Assembly: GCA_025370845.1 (NCBI GenBank)
Contig: JAMXFF010000027.1
Coordinates: forward strand, 1 to 64,000
Reading direction: 5' to 3'
Source of the DNA: Laspinema palackyanum D2a
GTDB lineage: Bacteria > Cyanobacteriota > Cyanobacteriia > Cyanobacteriales > Laspinemataceae
Length of the DNA stretch: 64,000 bases
The notes beneath the pieces are model-generated. The model was not told the origin of the DNA. It worked only from the letters and a program-made list of their open reading frames with translations, and did not search any database. Both the position numbers and the translations under genes were made by a program. Below, in pieces: positions 18,171-25,774 of the stretch. The number at the start of each line of letters is the position of its first letter. Within the stretch, counting starts at the first letter, position 1.

Positions 18171-18592
18171 CACACCCGGCGGGGGTTAAAACCCCCGCCT
18201 CATAGCTAAAGTCGGTTAAAAACCGACTGCAAGTCTTATCCCGTGGTGTTTTTAGTTGGTTTTAGCTGACATCTTGCACCCGTCGCAACAACCGGCGGGG
18301 GTTTTAACCCCCGCCCTAAAGTCGGTTAAAAACCGACTGCAAGTCTTATCCCGTGGGTTTTTCAGTCGGTTTCAACCGACTTTAGCTGTTAGGCGGGGGT
18401 TAAAACCCCCGCCGGTATTGCTGCAAGTCTTATCCCGTGGGTTTTTCAGTCGGTTTCAACCGACTTGAGCTGTTAGGCGGGGGTTAAAACCCCCGCCGGT
18501 GTTGCTGCAAGTCTTATCCCGTGGGTTTTTCAGTCGGTTTCAACCGACTTGAGTTAGGCCGCCAATCGTTTTAACCCCCGCCGGTGTTGCAA
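18171..18592. repeat. Palindromic repeat array upstream of acnB
   Basis: Four copies of the 22-bp palindrome GGCGGGGGTTAAAACCCCCG(CC) occur at about 18,178, 18,294, 18,392 and 18,477, with a degenerate one near 18,566. They alternate with AGTCGGTTNAAACCGACT hairpins and the spacer word GCAAGTCTTATCCCGTGG. A related array lies at 53,822-54,220 between aguA and aguB. ORFs in it are artefacts of the repeats. Confidence 0.85.
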
Positions 18593-18690
18593 CTCTCCCC
18601 AACAACAATTACTCATCCTGTCAAAGTGCCTACTGAATCTAACCCATTCCTACATTAAAATTAGCGATACCGTTAGAGGAGACACCTGCA

Positions 18691-21300
18691 ATGCTAGAAT
18701 CCTACCGTCAACAGGCCGCATCTAGGGCCAGTCAAGGCATTCCGCCCCTGCCCTTAGATGCCCAGCAAACCTCTGAACTCTGTGAACTGCTGAAAAATCC
18801 CCCATCGGGAGAAGAAGCAACCCTGGTACACCTGCTGCGCGATCGCATCCCCCCCGGAGTGGATCAGGCTGCCTACGTCAAAGCTGGCTTCCTCACCGCC
18901 ATTGCCAAAGGCGAAGTCACCTCTCCCCTGGTTTCTCCCTTGGAGGCGATCGAACTCCTCGGCACCATGTTGGGTGGCTATAATGTCCAATCCTTAATCG
19001 ATTTGCTGCAATCTGGCGACAACACGATCGCCCAAGCGGCTGCGGATGCCCTCAAGAAGACCCTGCTGGTGTTTGACGCCATGCATGATGTTCTGGAGTT
19101 GTCCGAAACCAACCCCTATGCACGTCAGGCGATCGACTCCTGGGCGAATGCCGAATGGTTTACCTCCCGCCCTCCTGTCGCGGAAAGCATCACCGTCACC
19201 GTCTTCAAAGTCCCCGGGGAAACCAACACCGACGACTTGTCCCCCGCCTCTCATGCCACCACTCGCCCGGACATTCCCCTCCACGCCCTAGCAATGTTAG
19301 AATCTCGCATGACCGGGGCCCTAGAAACCCTAGCGGAAATCAAGGGCAAAGGGCATCCCGTCGCCTATGTGGGGGATGTGGTGGGAACCGGGTCCTCCCG
19401 TAAATCGGCGATTAACTCCGTGCTCTGGCATATCGGCAATGATATCCCCTGCGTCCCCAATAAACGGGCTGGGGGCTATATCCTCGGAGGTGCGATCGCC
19501 CCAATCTTCTTCAACACTGCCGAAGACTCCGGAGCCCTCCCCATCGAGTGCGACGTCACCAACCTGGAAACCGGCATGGTGATTACCATCCATCCCTACA
19601 AAGGACAAATCACCAACGAAGCGGGAGAGGTGATTTCCAGCTTCACCCTCAAACCCAACACCATTTTGGATGAAGTGCGCGCGGGAGGACGGATTCCTCT
19701 GATTGTCGGGCGATCGCTGACTGATAAAACCCGCAAGGCGATCGGACTCGATATCAGCCCCATCTTCACCCGTCCCGAAATCCCCACCGACACCGGCAAA
19801 GGCTTCACCCTCGCCCAAAAAATGGTCGGAGAAGCCTGCGGCATCCCTGGCGTCCGTCCGGGAACCGCCTGCGAGCCCCTAATGACCACCGTCGGTTCCC
19901 AGGATACCACTGGACCCATGACCCGGGACGAACTCAAAGAACTCGCCTGTCTCGGCTTCTCCGCCGATTTAGTCATGCAGAGTTTTTGTCATACCGCCGC
20001 CTATCCCAAACCCGTAGATATCACCACCCAAAAAGAACTCCCCGACTTCTTTTCCACCCGAGGCGGCGTGGCATTACGTCCCGGAGACGGCATCATCCAC
20101 TCCTGGCTAAACCGGATGCTACTTCCGGATACCGTCGGCACCGGAGGCGACTCTCACACCCGCTTCCCCCTAGGAATCTCCTTCCCCGCTGGTTCCGGCT
20201 TAGTCGCCTTTGCTTCAGCTTTAGGCGTCATGCCTTTAGATATGCCAGAATCGGTATTAGTTCGGTTTAAAGGAGAATTGCAACCCGGTGTTACCCTGCG
20301 GGATATCGTCAATGCCATTCCTTATGTTGCCATTCAAAAAGGATTGCTCACCGTCGAGAAACAGAACAAAAAGAATGTGTTTTCTGGACGGATTATGGAA
20401 ATGGAAGGCTTGCCGGATTTAAAAGTCGAACAAGCCTTTGAACTCACCGATGCCACCGCAGAACGGTCCTGTGCCGGTTCTACCATTAAACTGAGTGAGG
20501 AAACCGTCGCCGAATACCTGCGATCGAACGTGACGCTGTTAAAAAATATGGCCGCCCGAGGCTATCAAGATCCGCGCACCATCCTACGCCGAGTCGCCAA
20601 AATGGAGCAATGGTTAGAGAATCCACAACTGATGTCTGCGGATGCGGATGCTGAGTATGTGGAAACCCTAGAAATCGACTTGAACGAGATTAAAGAACCG
20701 ATTGTTGCGGCACCCAATGACCCGGACAACATTAAATTAATGTCCGAATGTGCCGGAGATAAAATCGATGAAGTCTTCATCGGCTCCTGCATGACGAATA
20801 TCGGCCATTATCGCGCTGCTGCCAAAGTATTAGAAGGGGCAGGATTAGTCAAGGTTCGCCTGTGGATTTGTCCTCCCACCCGCATGGACGAAGAACAGTT
20901 AAAAGCCGAGGGCATTTACGATATTTTCGAGGCAGCCAATGCCCGGACTGAGATGCCCGGTTGTAGCCTTTGCATGGGCAACCAAGCCCGTGTTGAGGAT
21001 GGAGCAACGGTGTTTTCTACCTCGACGCGCAATTTCAATAATCGCATGGGCAAAGATGCGCGAGTCTATCTCGGTTCAGCGGAATTAGCGGCAGTTTGTG
21101 CCTTACTCGGACGGATTCCCACGGTGGAAGAATATCAAGCAATTGTCAGCGAGAAGATTAATCCTTTTGCTGATGATTTGTATCGGTATTTGAACTTTGA
21201 CCAAATCCAGGGATTTGAGGATGAAGGTCGAGTTATTCCCTTGGAAGAGTTGCCCAGGATTGAGGATATTTTGGGAATGCCTGTAGGCGCGGGTAAATAA
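18691..21300 (+). CDS. acnB: Bifunctional aconitate hydratase B / 2-methylisocitrate dehydratase
   Basis: An 869-aa enzyme of the AcnB type, the normal length. It interconverts citrate and isocitrate in the TCA cycle. The N-terminal helical (HEAT-like) domain (1-160) is followed by the swivel domain (about 165-370, with [15 protein letters not shown] and [13 protein letters not shown]) and the catalytic domains. The [4Fe-4S] ligands are in FCHTAAYPK, the SCMTNIGH segment and the GCSLCMGNQ pair. [19 protein letters not shown] is typical of AcnB. The ribosome site GAGGAG is 10-12 nt before the ATG. A palindrome array fills the upstream gap. Confidence 0.97.
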   Translation: MLESYRQQAASRASQGIPPLPLDAQQTSELCELLKNPPSGEEATLVHLLRDRIPPGVDQAAYVKAGFLTAIAKGEVTSPLVSPLEAIELLGTMLGGYNVQSLIDLLQSGDNTIAQAAADALKKTLLVFDAMHDVLELSETNPYARQAIDSWANAEWFTSRPPVAESITVTVFKVPGETNTDDLSPASHATTRPDIPLHALAMLESRMTGALETLAEIKGKGHPVAYVGDVVGTGSSRKSAINSVLWHIGNDIPCVPNKRAGGYILGGAIAPIFFNTAEDSGALPIECDVTNLETGMVITIHPYKGQITNEAGEVISSFTLKPNTILDEVRAGGRIPLIVGRSLTDKTRKAIGLDISPIFTRPEIPTDTGKGFTLAQKMVGEACGIPGVRPGTACEPLMTTVGSQDTTGPMTRDELKELACLGFSADLVMQSFCHTAAYPKPVDITTQKELPDFFSTRGGVALRPGDGIIHSWLNRMLLPDTVGTGGDSHTRFPLGISFPAGSGLVAFASALGVMPLDMPESVLVRFKGELQPGVTLRDIVNAIPYVAIQKGLLTVEKQNKKNVFSGRIMEMEGLPDLKVEQAFELTDATAERSCAGSTIKLSEETVAEYLRSNVTLLKNMAARGYQDPRTILRRVAKMEQWLENPQLMSADADAEYVETLEIDLNEIKEPIVAAPNDPDNIKLMSECAGDKIDEVFIGSCMTNIGHYRAAAKVLEGAGLVKVRLWICPPTRMDEEQLKAEGIYDIFEAANARTEMPGCSLCMGNQARVEDGATVFSTSTRNFNNRMGKDARVYLGSAELAAVCALLGRIPTVEEYQAIVSEKINPFADDLYRYLNFDQIQGFEDEGRVIPLEELPRIEDILGMPVGAGK

Positions 21301-21314
21301 CTGAAGCCTAGAGT

Positions 21315-21407
21315 CAGTTAGAGTTTTAGGGACTGAAACTCTAACTGCGTCAAGCGGAAGCCACTCAAAATGGACCCGGAAGGGTAGAGAGTGGCTTCCG
21401 TTTTTTT
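21315..21407 (+). terminator. Tandem hairpins ending in a T-run after acnB
   Basis: The first hairpin pairs CAGTTAGAGTTT with AAACTCTAACTG (21,315-21,347). The second pairs CGGAAGCCACTC with GAGTGGCTTCCG (21,355-21,400) and is followed by TTTTTTT. The second is a clear intrinsic terminator for acnB. Confidence 0.8.
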
Positions 21408-21554
21408 GGAGTGTTTTGGGGCGAGGAGAAAGAGCCGGTTTATACTGATGCCCTAGGGTTGACGGGAAGGCGATCGCTCATTAAAGTGTATCAAGTCCGG
21501 TTATTTCCTGCTCCTTCACACCCCGCTGTTATTCCACTTGGATTCCCTCAAATT

Positions 21555-22421
21555 ATGAAGCACATATTTCATTCTAAGACAAGAATTATTGTTGCCGTAG
21601 GCTGTCTATTTTTTTCCTTATTGCCACCCCTCAAACCTGCATTAAGCCGTCCCAATTCTGGAGGTGAAGCGCCAGTCTCTGAAGAGATTGCCCAGAACCT
21701 TAACTTTGAGCAACATTTCCAAGAATTAGGGGTGGAAGGTTCAATTATTATTGCAGAATTAAATGGCAACCTCTGGCAACATAACCCCCAACGCAATCAA
21801 ACCGCTTTCCCAACGGCATCAACTTTTAAAATTATCAACTCTCTAATTGCCCTAGAAACCGGCGTTATTCCCAATGAACTGGCGGTTTTAACCTGGGATG
21901 GAATTCCTAGAGCAATTCCCACCTGGAATCGAGACTTGAATCTGAGAGAAGCGTTTAAACTCTCTGCCGTCTGGTTTTATCAAGTTTTAGCCCGCCGCAT
22001 CGGATATGAGCGAATGCAGCAATGGATAACCCAAGTCGGTTATGGGAATCAAAACATTGGGACAAAGGAAGATATTGACCGATTTTGGCTAGAGGGAAAC
22101 CTCCAAATCACTCCCCAGCAGCAGGTGCAATTTTTGCGCCGTCTCTACGAGAACGATTTACCTTTTTCTGAGCAGACGCTTACCCTCGTCAAAGAGATTA
22201 TGATTTATGAACAAACTCCGGACTACACCATTCGAGCTAAAACAGGTTGGTTTGGATTTGGAGATGAATCTCTCCAAAATATTGGATGGTTTGTGGGGTA
22301 TGTGGAAACGAAAAATAATGCTTATTTTTTTGCCACCAATATTGAGGTTAATAAGCAAGAAGATGGGGCTGCTCGAATTGAGTTAACTCGGCGGTGTTTG
22401 CAAGATATGGGAGTGCTGTAG
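21555..22421 (+). CDS. Class D (OXA-type) beta-lactamase homologue
   Basis: A 288-aa exported protein from the ATG at 21,555; an upstream in-frame ATG would add 48 residues before the signal peptide and is rejected. Residues 8-30 are a signal peptide. All class D motifs are present: STFK (Ser89, Lys92), SAV (137-139), YGN (163-165) and KTG (229-231). Lys92 is the residue that is carboxylated in active OXA enzymes. It may hydrolyse beta-lactams in the periplasm or be a silent chromosomal housekeeping relative; resistance cannot be claimed from sequence. No regulator or mobile element is adjacent, so it looks intrinsic rather than acquired. Confidence 0.9.
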   Translation: MKHIFHSKTRIIVAVGCLFFSLLPPLKPALSRPNSGGEAPVSEEIAQNLNFEQHFQELGVEGSIIIAELNGNLWQHNPQRNQTAFPTASTFKIINSLIALETGVIPNELAVLTWDGIPRAIPTWNRDLNLREAFKLSAVWFYQVLARRIGYERMQQWITQVGYGNQNIGTKEDIDRFWLEGNLQITPQQQVQFLRRLYENDLPFSEQTLTLVKEIMIYEQTPDYTIRAKTGWFGFGDESLQNIGWFVGYVETKNNAYFFATNIEVNKQEDGAARIELTRRCLQDMGVL

Positions 22422-22452
22422 CAAGTCTAAACTATTCAAAGTGTAAAATGGA

Positions 22453-22507
22453 GGAGAGGGAGCATCTTGCTCCCGATGAGCAGTAGGGAGCAAGATGCTC
22501 CCTCTCC
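22453..22507. repeat. Foldback repeat with perfect 22-bp arms
   Basis: GGAGAGGGAGCATCTTGCTC(CC) and its exact complement are separated by 11 nt. Weak outer ends (TAGCAAGT...ACTTGCTA at about 22,420 and 22,540) resemble those of other foldback elements here, so the whole of 22,419-22,541 may be one MITE-like unit. Confidence 0.6.
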
Positions 22508-22705
22508 TAACATTCTCGGATTCATTGACACTTGCTATAGATGCGTTAGAGAGTTAGCGCGGTAATCCGGACTGCGTAGCGGCTCAATCATCACCTTTGG
22601 GTAGAGGGAGATTTATATCTTAAAGCAGAGGTAAAGGGAGTGAAGTAGGAGATAAGGTAAAAGTGTGAAAAATTTACCCTCTTACTTTAAAAGGAAAATA
22701 TAACA

Positions 22706-23065
22706 ATGCAACTCGTAGATATTCTGATTGCTTGGTTAGTCACGTTTAGTAGCTTGCTGTTGATTTCCCGATTGCCCTTGGGGATTCAGATTGATAGTCC
22801 GCCAAAAGCGCTGATGGCTGCGGCGGCGTTGGGGGGATTAAATGTGCTAATTTTACCCCTGCTCAAAGCCGTATTTTTCATCCCCAATGTGCTGACTTTG
22901 GGCTTATTGTCTGGATTGTTCGCCTTTGTGATGAACGTGATAGTCTTTGCGATCGCTGCCCGGGTGGTTCCTGGTTTTCGGTTGGAGAAGGGCATCACCA
23001 CCGCTATTTTTGGGGCGTTGGCTTTAGCCTTAGTCAGTAGCTCGATCGAAACGATTTTACTCTAA
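22706..23065 (+). CDS. Phage holin family 4 membrane protein
   Basis: A 119-aa protein with four predicted membrane segments (about 5-24, 31-55, 60-82, 92-118) and the family landmarks ALGGLNVLILPLLK and PNVLTLGLLSG. This family (Phage_holin_4_2 type) is widespread in bacterial chromosomes and usually unrelated to phage lysis. No phage genes are nearby. The exact role is unknown. Confidence 0.8.
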   Translation: MQLVDILIAWLVTFSSLLLISRLPLGIQIDSPPKALMAAAALGGLNVLILPLLKAVFFIPNVLTLGLLSGLFAFVMNVIVFAIAARVVPGFRLEKGITTAIFGALALALVSSSIETILL

Positions 23066-23089
23066 AGCCACACTAACGCGCAGTGGTGG

Positions 23090-23482
23090 CTAGGGCAGAA
23101 AGCGATCGAGGGCAGCCTTGAGTTCTTCGATTTCGTCTTCAATATGGCCCTCTTTGGCTGCGCGGGCGAGGCATTCGGTGAGGTGTTCGTCCAGGACGAT
23201 TCGGGCAACGCGATCGAGTGCACCGCGAACGGCAGCCACTTGTAAGAGGACTTCCGGACAGGGACGGCTTTCTTGAACCATTGTTTTAATGCCCCGGATA
23301 TGGCCTTCAATGCGAGAGAGGCGATTGACGAGGCGACGCAGGGATTCTTCGCTGTGAACATGAACATGGGCGTGCCTGTCGGAGTCATGATCATGACTCG
23401 GGTGGGTGTGGAACCCGCCGGAATCGTGTTCGTGAGCCGGATCCGGCCCGGGATGAGCAGTGGAGGGGTCAGATAGAACCAT
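23090..23482 (-). CDS. CsoR/RcnR-family metal sensor, InrS-like (nickel)
   Basis: A 130-aa all-helical DNA-binding repressor. The core is LVNRLSRIEGHIRGIKTMVQ (Arg and His of helix 1) followed by the ligand set Cys75, His100, Cys104. With His43 in the N-terminal extension the spacing (32, 25, 4) equals that of the nickel sensor InrS of Synechocystis (His21, Cys53, His78, Cys82, as I recall). The first 45 residues hold about ten His residues, as in InrS, and may buffer metal. InrS normally represses a nickel exporter gene; none is adjacent here, so the target must be elsewhere. Cobalt or copper sensing is less likely given the ligand pattern. Confidence 0.85.
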   Translation of the reverse strand: MVLSDPSTAHPGPDPAHEHDSGGFHTHPSHDHDSDRHAHVHVHSEESLRRLVNRLSRIEGHIRGIKTMVQESRPCPEVLLQVAAVRGALDRVARIVLDEHLTECLARAAKEGHIEDEIEELKAALDRFLP

Positions 23483-23700
23483 GAGGGATTGGGGAAAGGC
23501 GGCAGTAACACTCAGTATTTTATCCTAGTTCGGGTGCGATCGCCACTTTTCCAACTGTCCACTGTTTCAACGGGGGTGGAAGGCTTGAACTCGTTGCACG
23601 GGGAAAATGAAACAACCAATTTAAAGACTGCCACAAGCTTTCGCCGATAGCTTCCACGATGACTCATAGTTGATTCATCGAACTCAAGGACGCATCTATC

Positions 23701-23823
23701 ATGGAAATTATTACTTACTTCTTCCAAAAATCTACTGAGTCAAATTCCGCCCCTTCGGAAACCTCACCCCCGCCGAAGCCTACGGTAGAAAGTGACCTAG
23801 TGCTTTTGATGCGGGTTGCCTAA
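23701..23823 (+). CDS. Small hypothetical protein (40 aa)
   Basis: Begins MEIITYFFQKSTESNS, has a Pro/Ser-rich middle and ends VESDLVLLMRVA. An AAGGA ribosome site is 10 nt upstream. I do not recognise the family. Confidence 0.4.
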   Translation: MEIITYFFQKSTESNSAPSETSPPPKPTVESDLVLLMRVA

Positions 23824-24076
23824 ACCCCTTGCACCTGTGACGGCGATCGCCGATAATCGCCGAAAGTATCACCCAGTTCTACCCGATATCATCACCGACT
23901 ACTTTAAAAAAAAATGGGACAATATAACTGTTGAGCTGAAATCCTATCCTGTTTCCCATTTTCAGGTCGTTATAAATTCTCTGTTAATAAATGGTTTCGG
24001 GTGATGTAAACTAGAACTAGGATGGTTAGAACTCGACAACTCTGCCCACCCCTATCCAGAAAAAGAGGATCAAGTC

Positions 24077-24232
24077 ATGGAAAATGACACTCAAACGACG
24101 ACGACATCTCGACCCCTGTCGAACTCCATCAAAGAATTGGCCGAACAGTTCCTGCGAGCCGTGAGCTATTCCAGCCACATCCGGGCCAGTTTTCGGAAGC
24201 ATCGCCTCCACGAAGCAAGCTGGACGCTCTAA
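24077..24232 (+). CDS. Small basic hypothetical protein (51 aa)
   Basis: Begins MENDTQTTTTSRPLSN and ends RASFRKHRLHEASWTL; the second half should form a basic amphipathic helix. The ribosome site AGAGGA is about 8 nt upstream, and an intrinsic terminator follows about 80 nt later, so this looks like a complete one-gene transcription unit. Family not recognised. Confidence 0.5.
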   Translation: MENDTQTTTTSRPLSNSIKELAEQFLRAVSYSSHIRASFRKHRLHEASWTL

Positions 24233-24311
24233 ACTTTAAACTCTGTTCCCCTGGCAGTCCCAGGGCGTGAATTCTTTGGATTTACTGATATTTGAACGTT
24301 TCAAGCTCGAA

Positions 24312-24341
24312 AAAAGCCCCCATCGATGGGGGCTTTTGTTT
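24312..24341 (+). terminator. Intrinsic terminator
   Basis: AAAAGCCCCC and GGGGGCTTTT form a perfect 10-bp stem with a 6-nt loop (ATCGAT); the right arm supplies the T-run. It ends the small-protein transcript from 24,077. Confidence 0.75.
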
Positions 24342-24555
24342 GGGTTTCCAGAGCAAACCTCTCAACTTCGGTGCGTTAGCTGATGGATGCATGACCCCCT
24401 CTGGCATCGCTTCTGGGAAGGGGGACAGTAGACTGGCGATCGCGCAAATCGGTAGGGGTAATTCCAGAATTACCCCTACCATCTACAAAGGGTGATAGGT
24501 TAGTCTTGTTTGGATGTATCGCAGGCTAATACTGTTGTGAGCCAGCTCAGGTGAG

Positions 24556-24711
24556 TTACGGGTCGAGTAAACCGGCGGATTTCCACGCTAAGTACACCAC
24601 TAAAGCCCGACCCAGGTCCTGGGAGGCTTTTTCTAATTCGGTCGGGGGAGGCGGAGTTGGGGGGGTATTGAGAGATTGAGGTTGTGCGTTCATAATCGGG
24701 GTGTTGTCCAT
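24556..24711 (-). CDS. Small hypothetical protein with Pro-rich start (51 aa)
   Basis: Begins MDNTPIMNAQ, then a run of Thr/Pro (NTPPTPPPPTELE), and ends in a short helix LGRALVVYLAWKSAGLLDP. No other gene competes on either strand. The compact tail looks like selected coding sequence, but I do not know the family. The surrounding 24,712-24,951 holds nothing else I can support. Confidence 0.4.
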   Translation of the reverse strand: MDNTPIMNAQPQSLNTPPTPPPPTELEKASQDLGRALVVYLAWKSAGLLDP

Positions 24712-24951
24712 CGGGTTTCTAGTCTGATTATCCGGACTATTTTTGAATTTTAGCAGAGAGATTCAGACAGTTTTTGAGCTGTCCCGGGAGAAATTGAACC
24801 CGGTGAGTAAGGGTCGGTTTCCAGTTGGGGGATTTGTTTGGCGATCGCTACAAAAAAAACATCCACTCCCAATAGTGGAACAGTGCTATCCGTAGGCGGA
24901 ACAGCCGCTTGAGTAAACTGCAATTACTACTCGAAGTTATTAGGGATTGCT

Positions 24952-25500
24952 ATGTTCCTCCGTCACATTTCTGTCTTAGGTGCTTTGATACTCGCTTTAG
25001 GTAATGCCCCCGCTGATGCTACTTTTAATGAGTTCGCCAGTTCCCCTAGAGTTCCTCAACCGCAGAGGATAGATCCACAGGAAATTGCCTATCGGACTCC
25101 AACAGCAACTCAGACTCATCTCATCTTATCTTTGAGCGATCGCCGGGTGTATGTTTATCACAATCGGGTCTTGCAGTCCTCTTATCCCGTTGCGATCGGT
25201 AAACGCGGTACAGAAACGCCTCTGGGGACATTTGAAGTCTTTCAAATGGTCAAAGATCCAGCCTGGGAAAGTCCATTTACTGGGCAAATTATTCCCGCAG
25301 GAGTGCCTCAAAATCCATTAGGACCGAGATGGATTGCATTTTGGACCGATGGCAATAATGCGATCGGCTTTCATGGAACTGACTCTCCCGAGTCCATTGG
25401 ACAGGCAGAATCCTGGGGATGCGCCCGAATGTTTAATGACGATGCGATCGCCTTGTATGATCAAGTACAAATTGGCACAACAGTCACGGTGATTCCTTGA
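24952..25500 (+). CDS. L,D-transpeptidase (YkuD family)
   Basis: A 182-aa exported enzyme with a signal peptide (residues 1-23) and a YkuD catalytic domain (about 50-180). The active-site pattern is IGFHGTD (His141) followed by ESWGCARM (Cys157, Arg159); Ser-Trp replaces the common Ser-His before the Gly-Cys. It would form 3-3 peptidoglycan cross-links or attach proteins to the wall in the periplasm. A terminator follows about 50 nt after the stop. Confidence 0.9.
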   Translation: MFLRHISVLGALILALGNAPADATFNEFASSPRVPQPQRIDPQEIAYRTPTATQTHLILSLSDRRVYVYHNRVLQSSYPVAIGKRGTETPLGTFEVFQMVKDPAWESPFTGQIIPAGVPQNPLGPRWIAFWTDGNNAIGFHGTDSPESIGQAESWGCARMFNDDAIALYDQVQIGTTVTVIP

Positions 25501-25547
25501 TTCCTTAATTGTCAGAACCTCTTGTCAGAACATCGCCGAATCCGAAA

Positions 25548-25592
25548 AAATAGCCTCTGCCTCCCCTGCTTCACCGGAGGCAGAGGCTATTT
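25548..25592. terminator. Hairpin after the L,D-transpeptidase gene
   Basis: AAATAGCCTCTGCCTCC pairs perfectly with GGAGGCAGAGGCTATTT, a 17-bp stem with an 11-nt loop. The A and T ends allow termination in either direction, though the T-run is short. Confidence 0.6.
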
Positions 25593-25774
25593 GGGCAAGA
25601 CTTTCCCGCATAAAATGGGGCCGGATAGCCGACAAGATCGCCTTGCCGCTTCGCTGCAAAATCCTTCTGAGGGTTGATCGCGATCGCCACTTCCGTTGCC
25701 AAGATAGAACCATGAAAGGAGCGATCGCTTGTTGCTCCCCGTCGAAGCAAGCCCTGGTCACTATTGGCAAATTT

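Noticed and set aside
18256..18468. 70-aa plus-strand ORF
   Set aside because: It is built entirely from the palindromic repeat array; the two halves repeat each other.
19330..19976. Long minus-strand ORFs (162 and 126 aa) inside acnB
   Set aside because: They are shadows of the GC-rich acnB coding sequence in other frames.
21411..21554. Extended N terminus of the class D beta-lactamase homologue
   Set aside because: It would place 48 residues before a normal signal peptide and starts almost within the acnB terminator.
22706..23065. Prophage remnant, suggested by the holin-family gene
   Set aside because: No lysin, capsid, integrase or other phage gene is nearby, and this holin family is common in chromosomes.
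25643..25774. Extended N terminus of the GH31 enzyme
   Set aside because: The 44 added residues are Cys/Arg-rich, unlike the family, and lie just after the terminator of the preceding gene.
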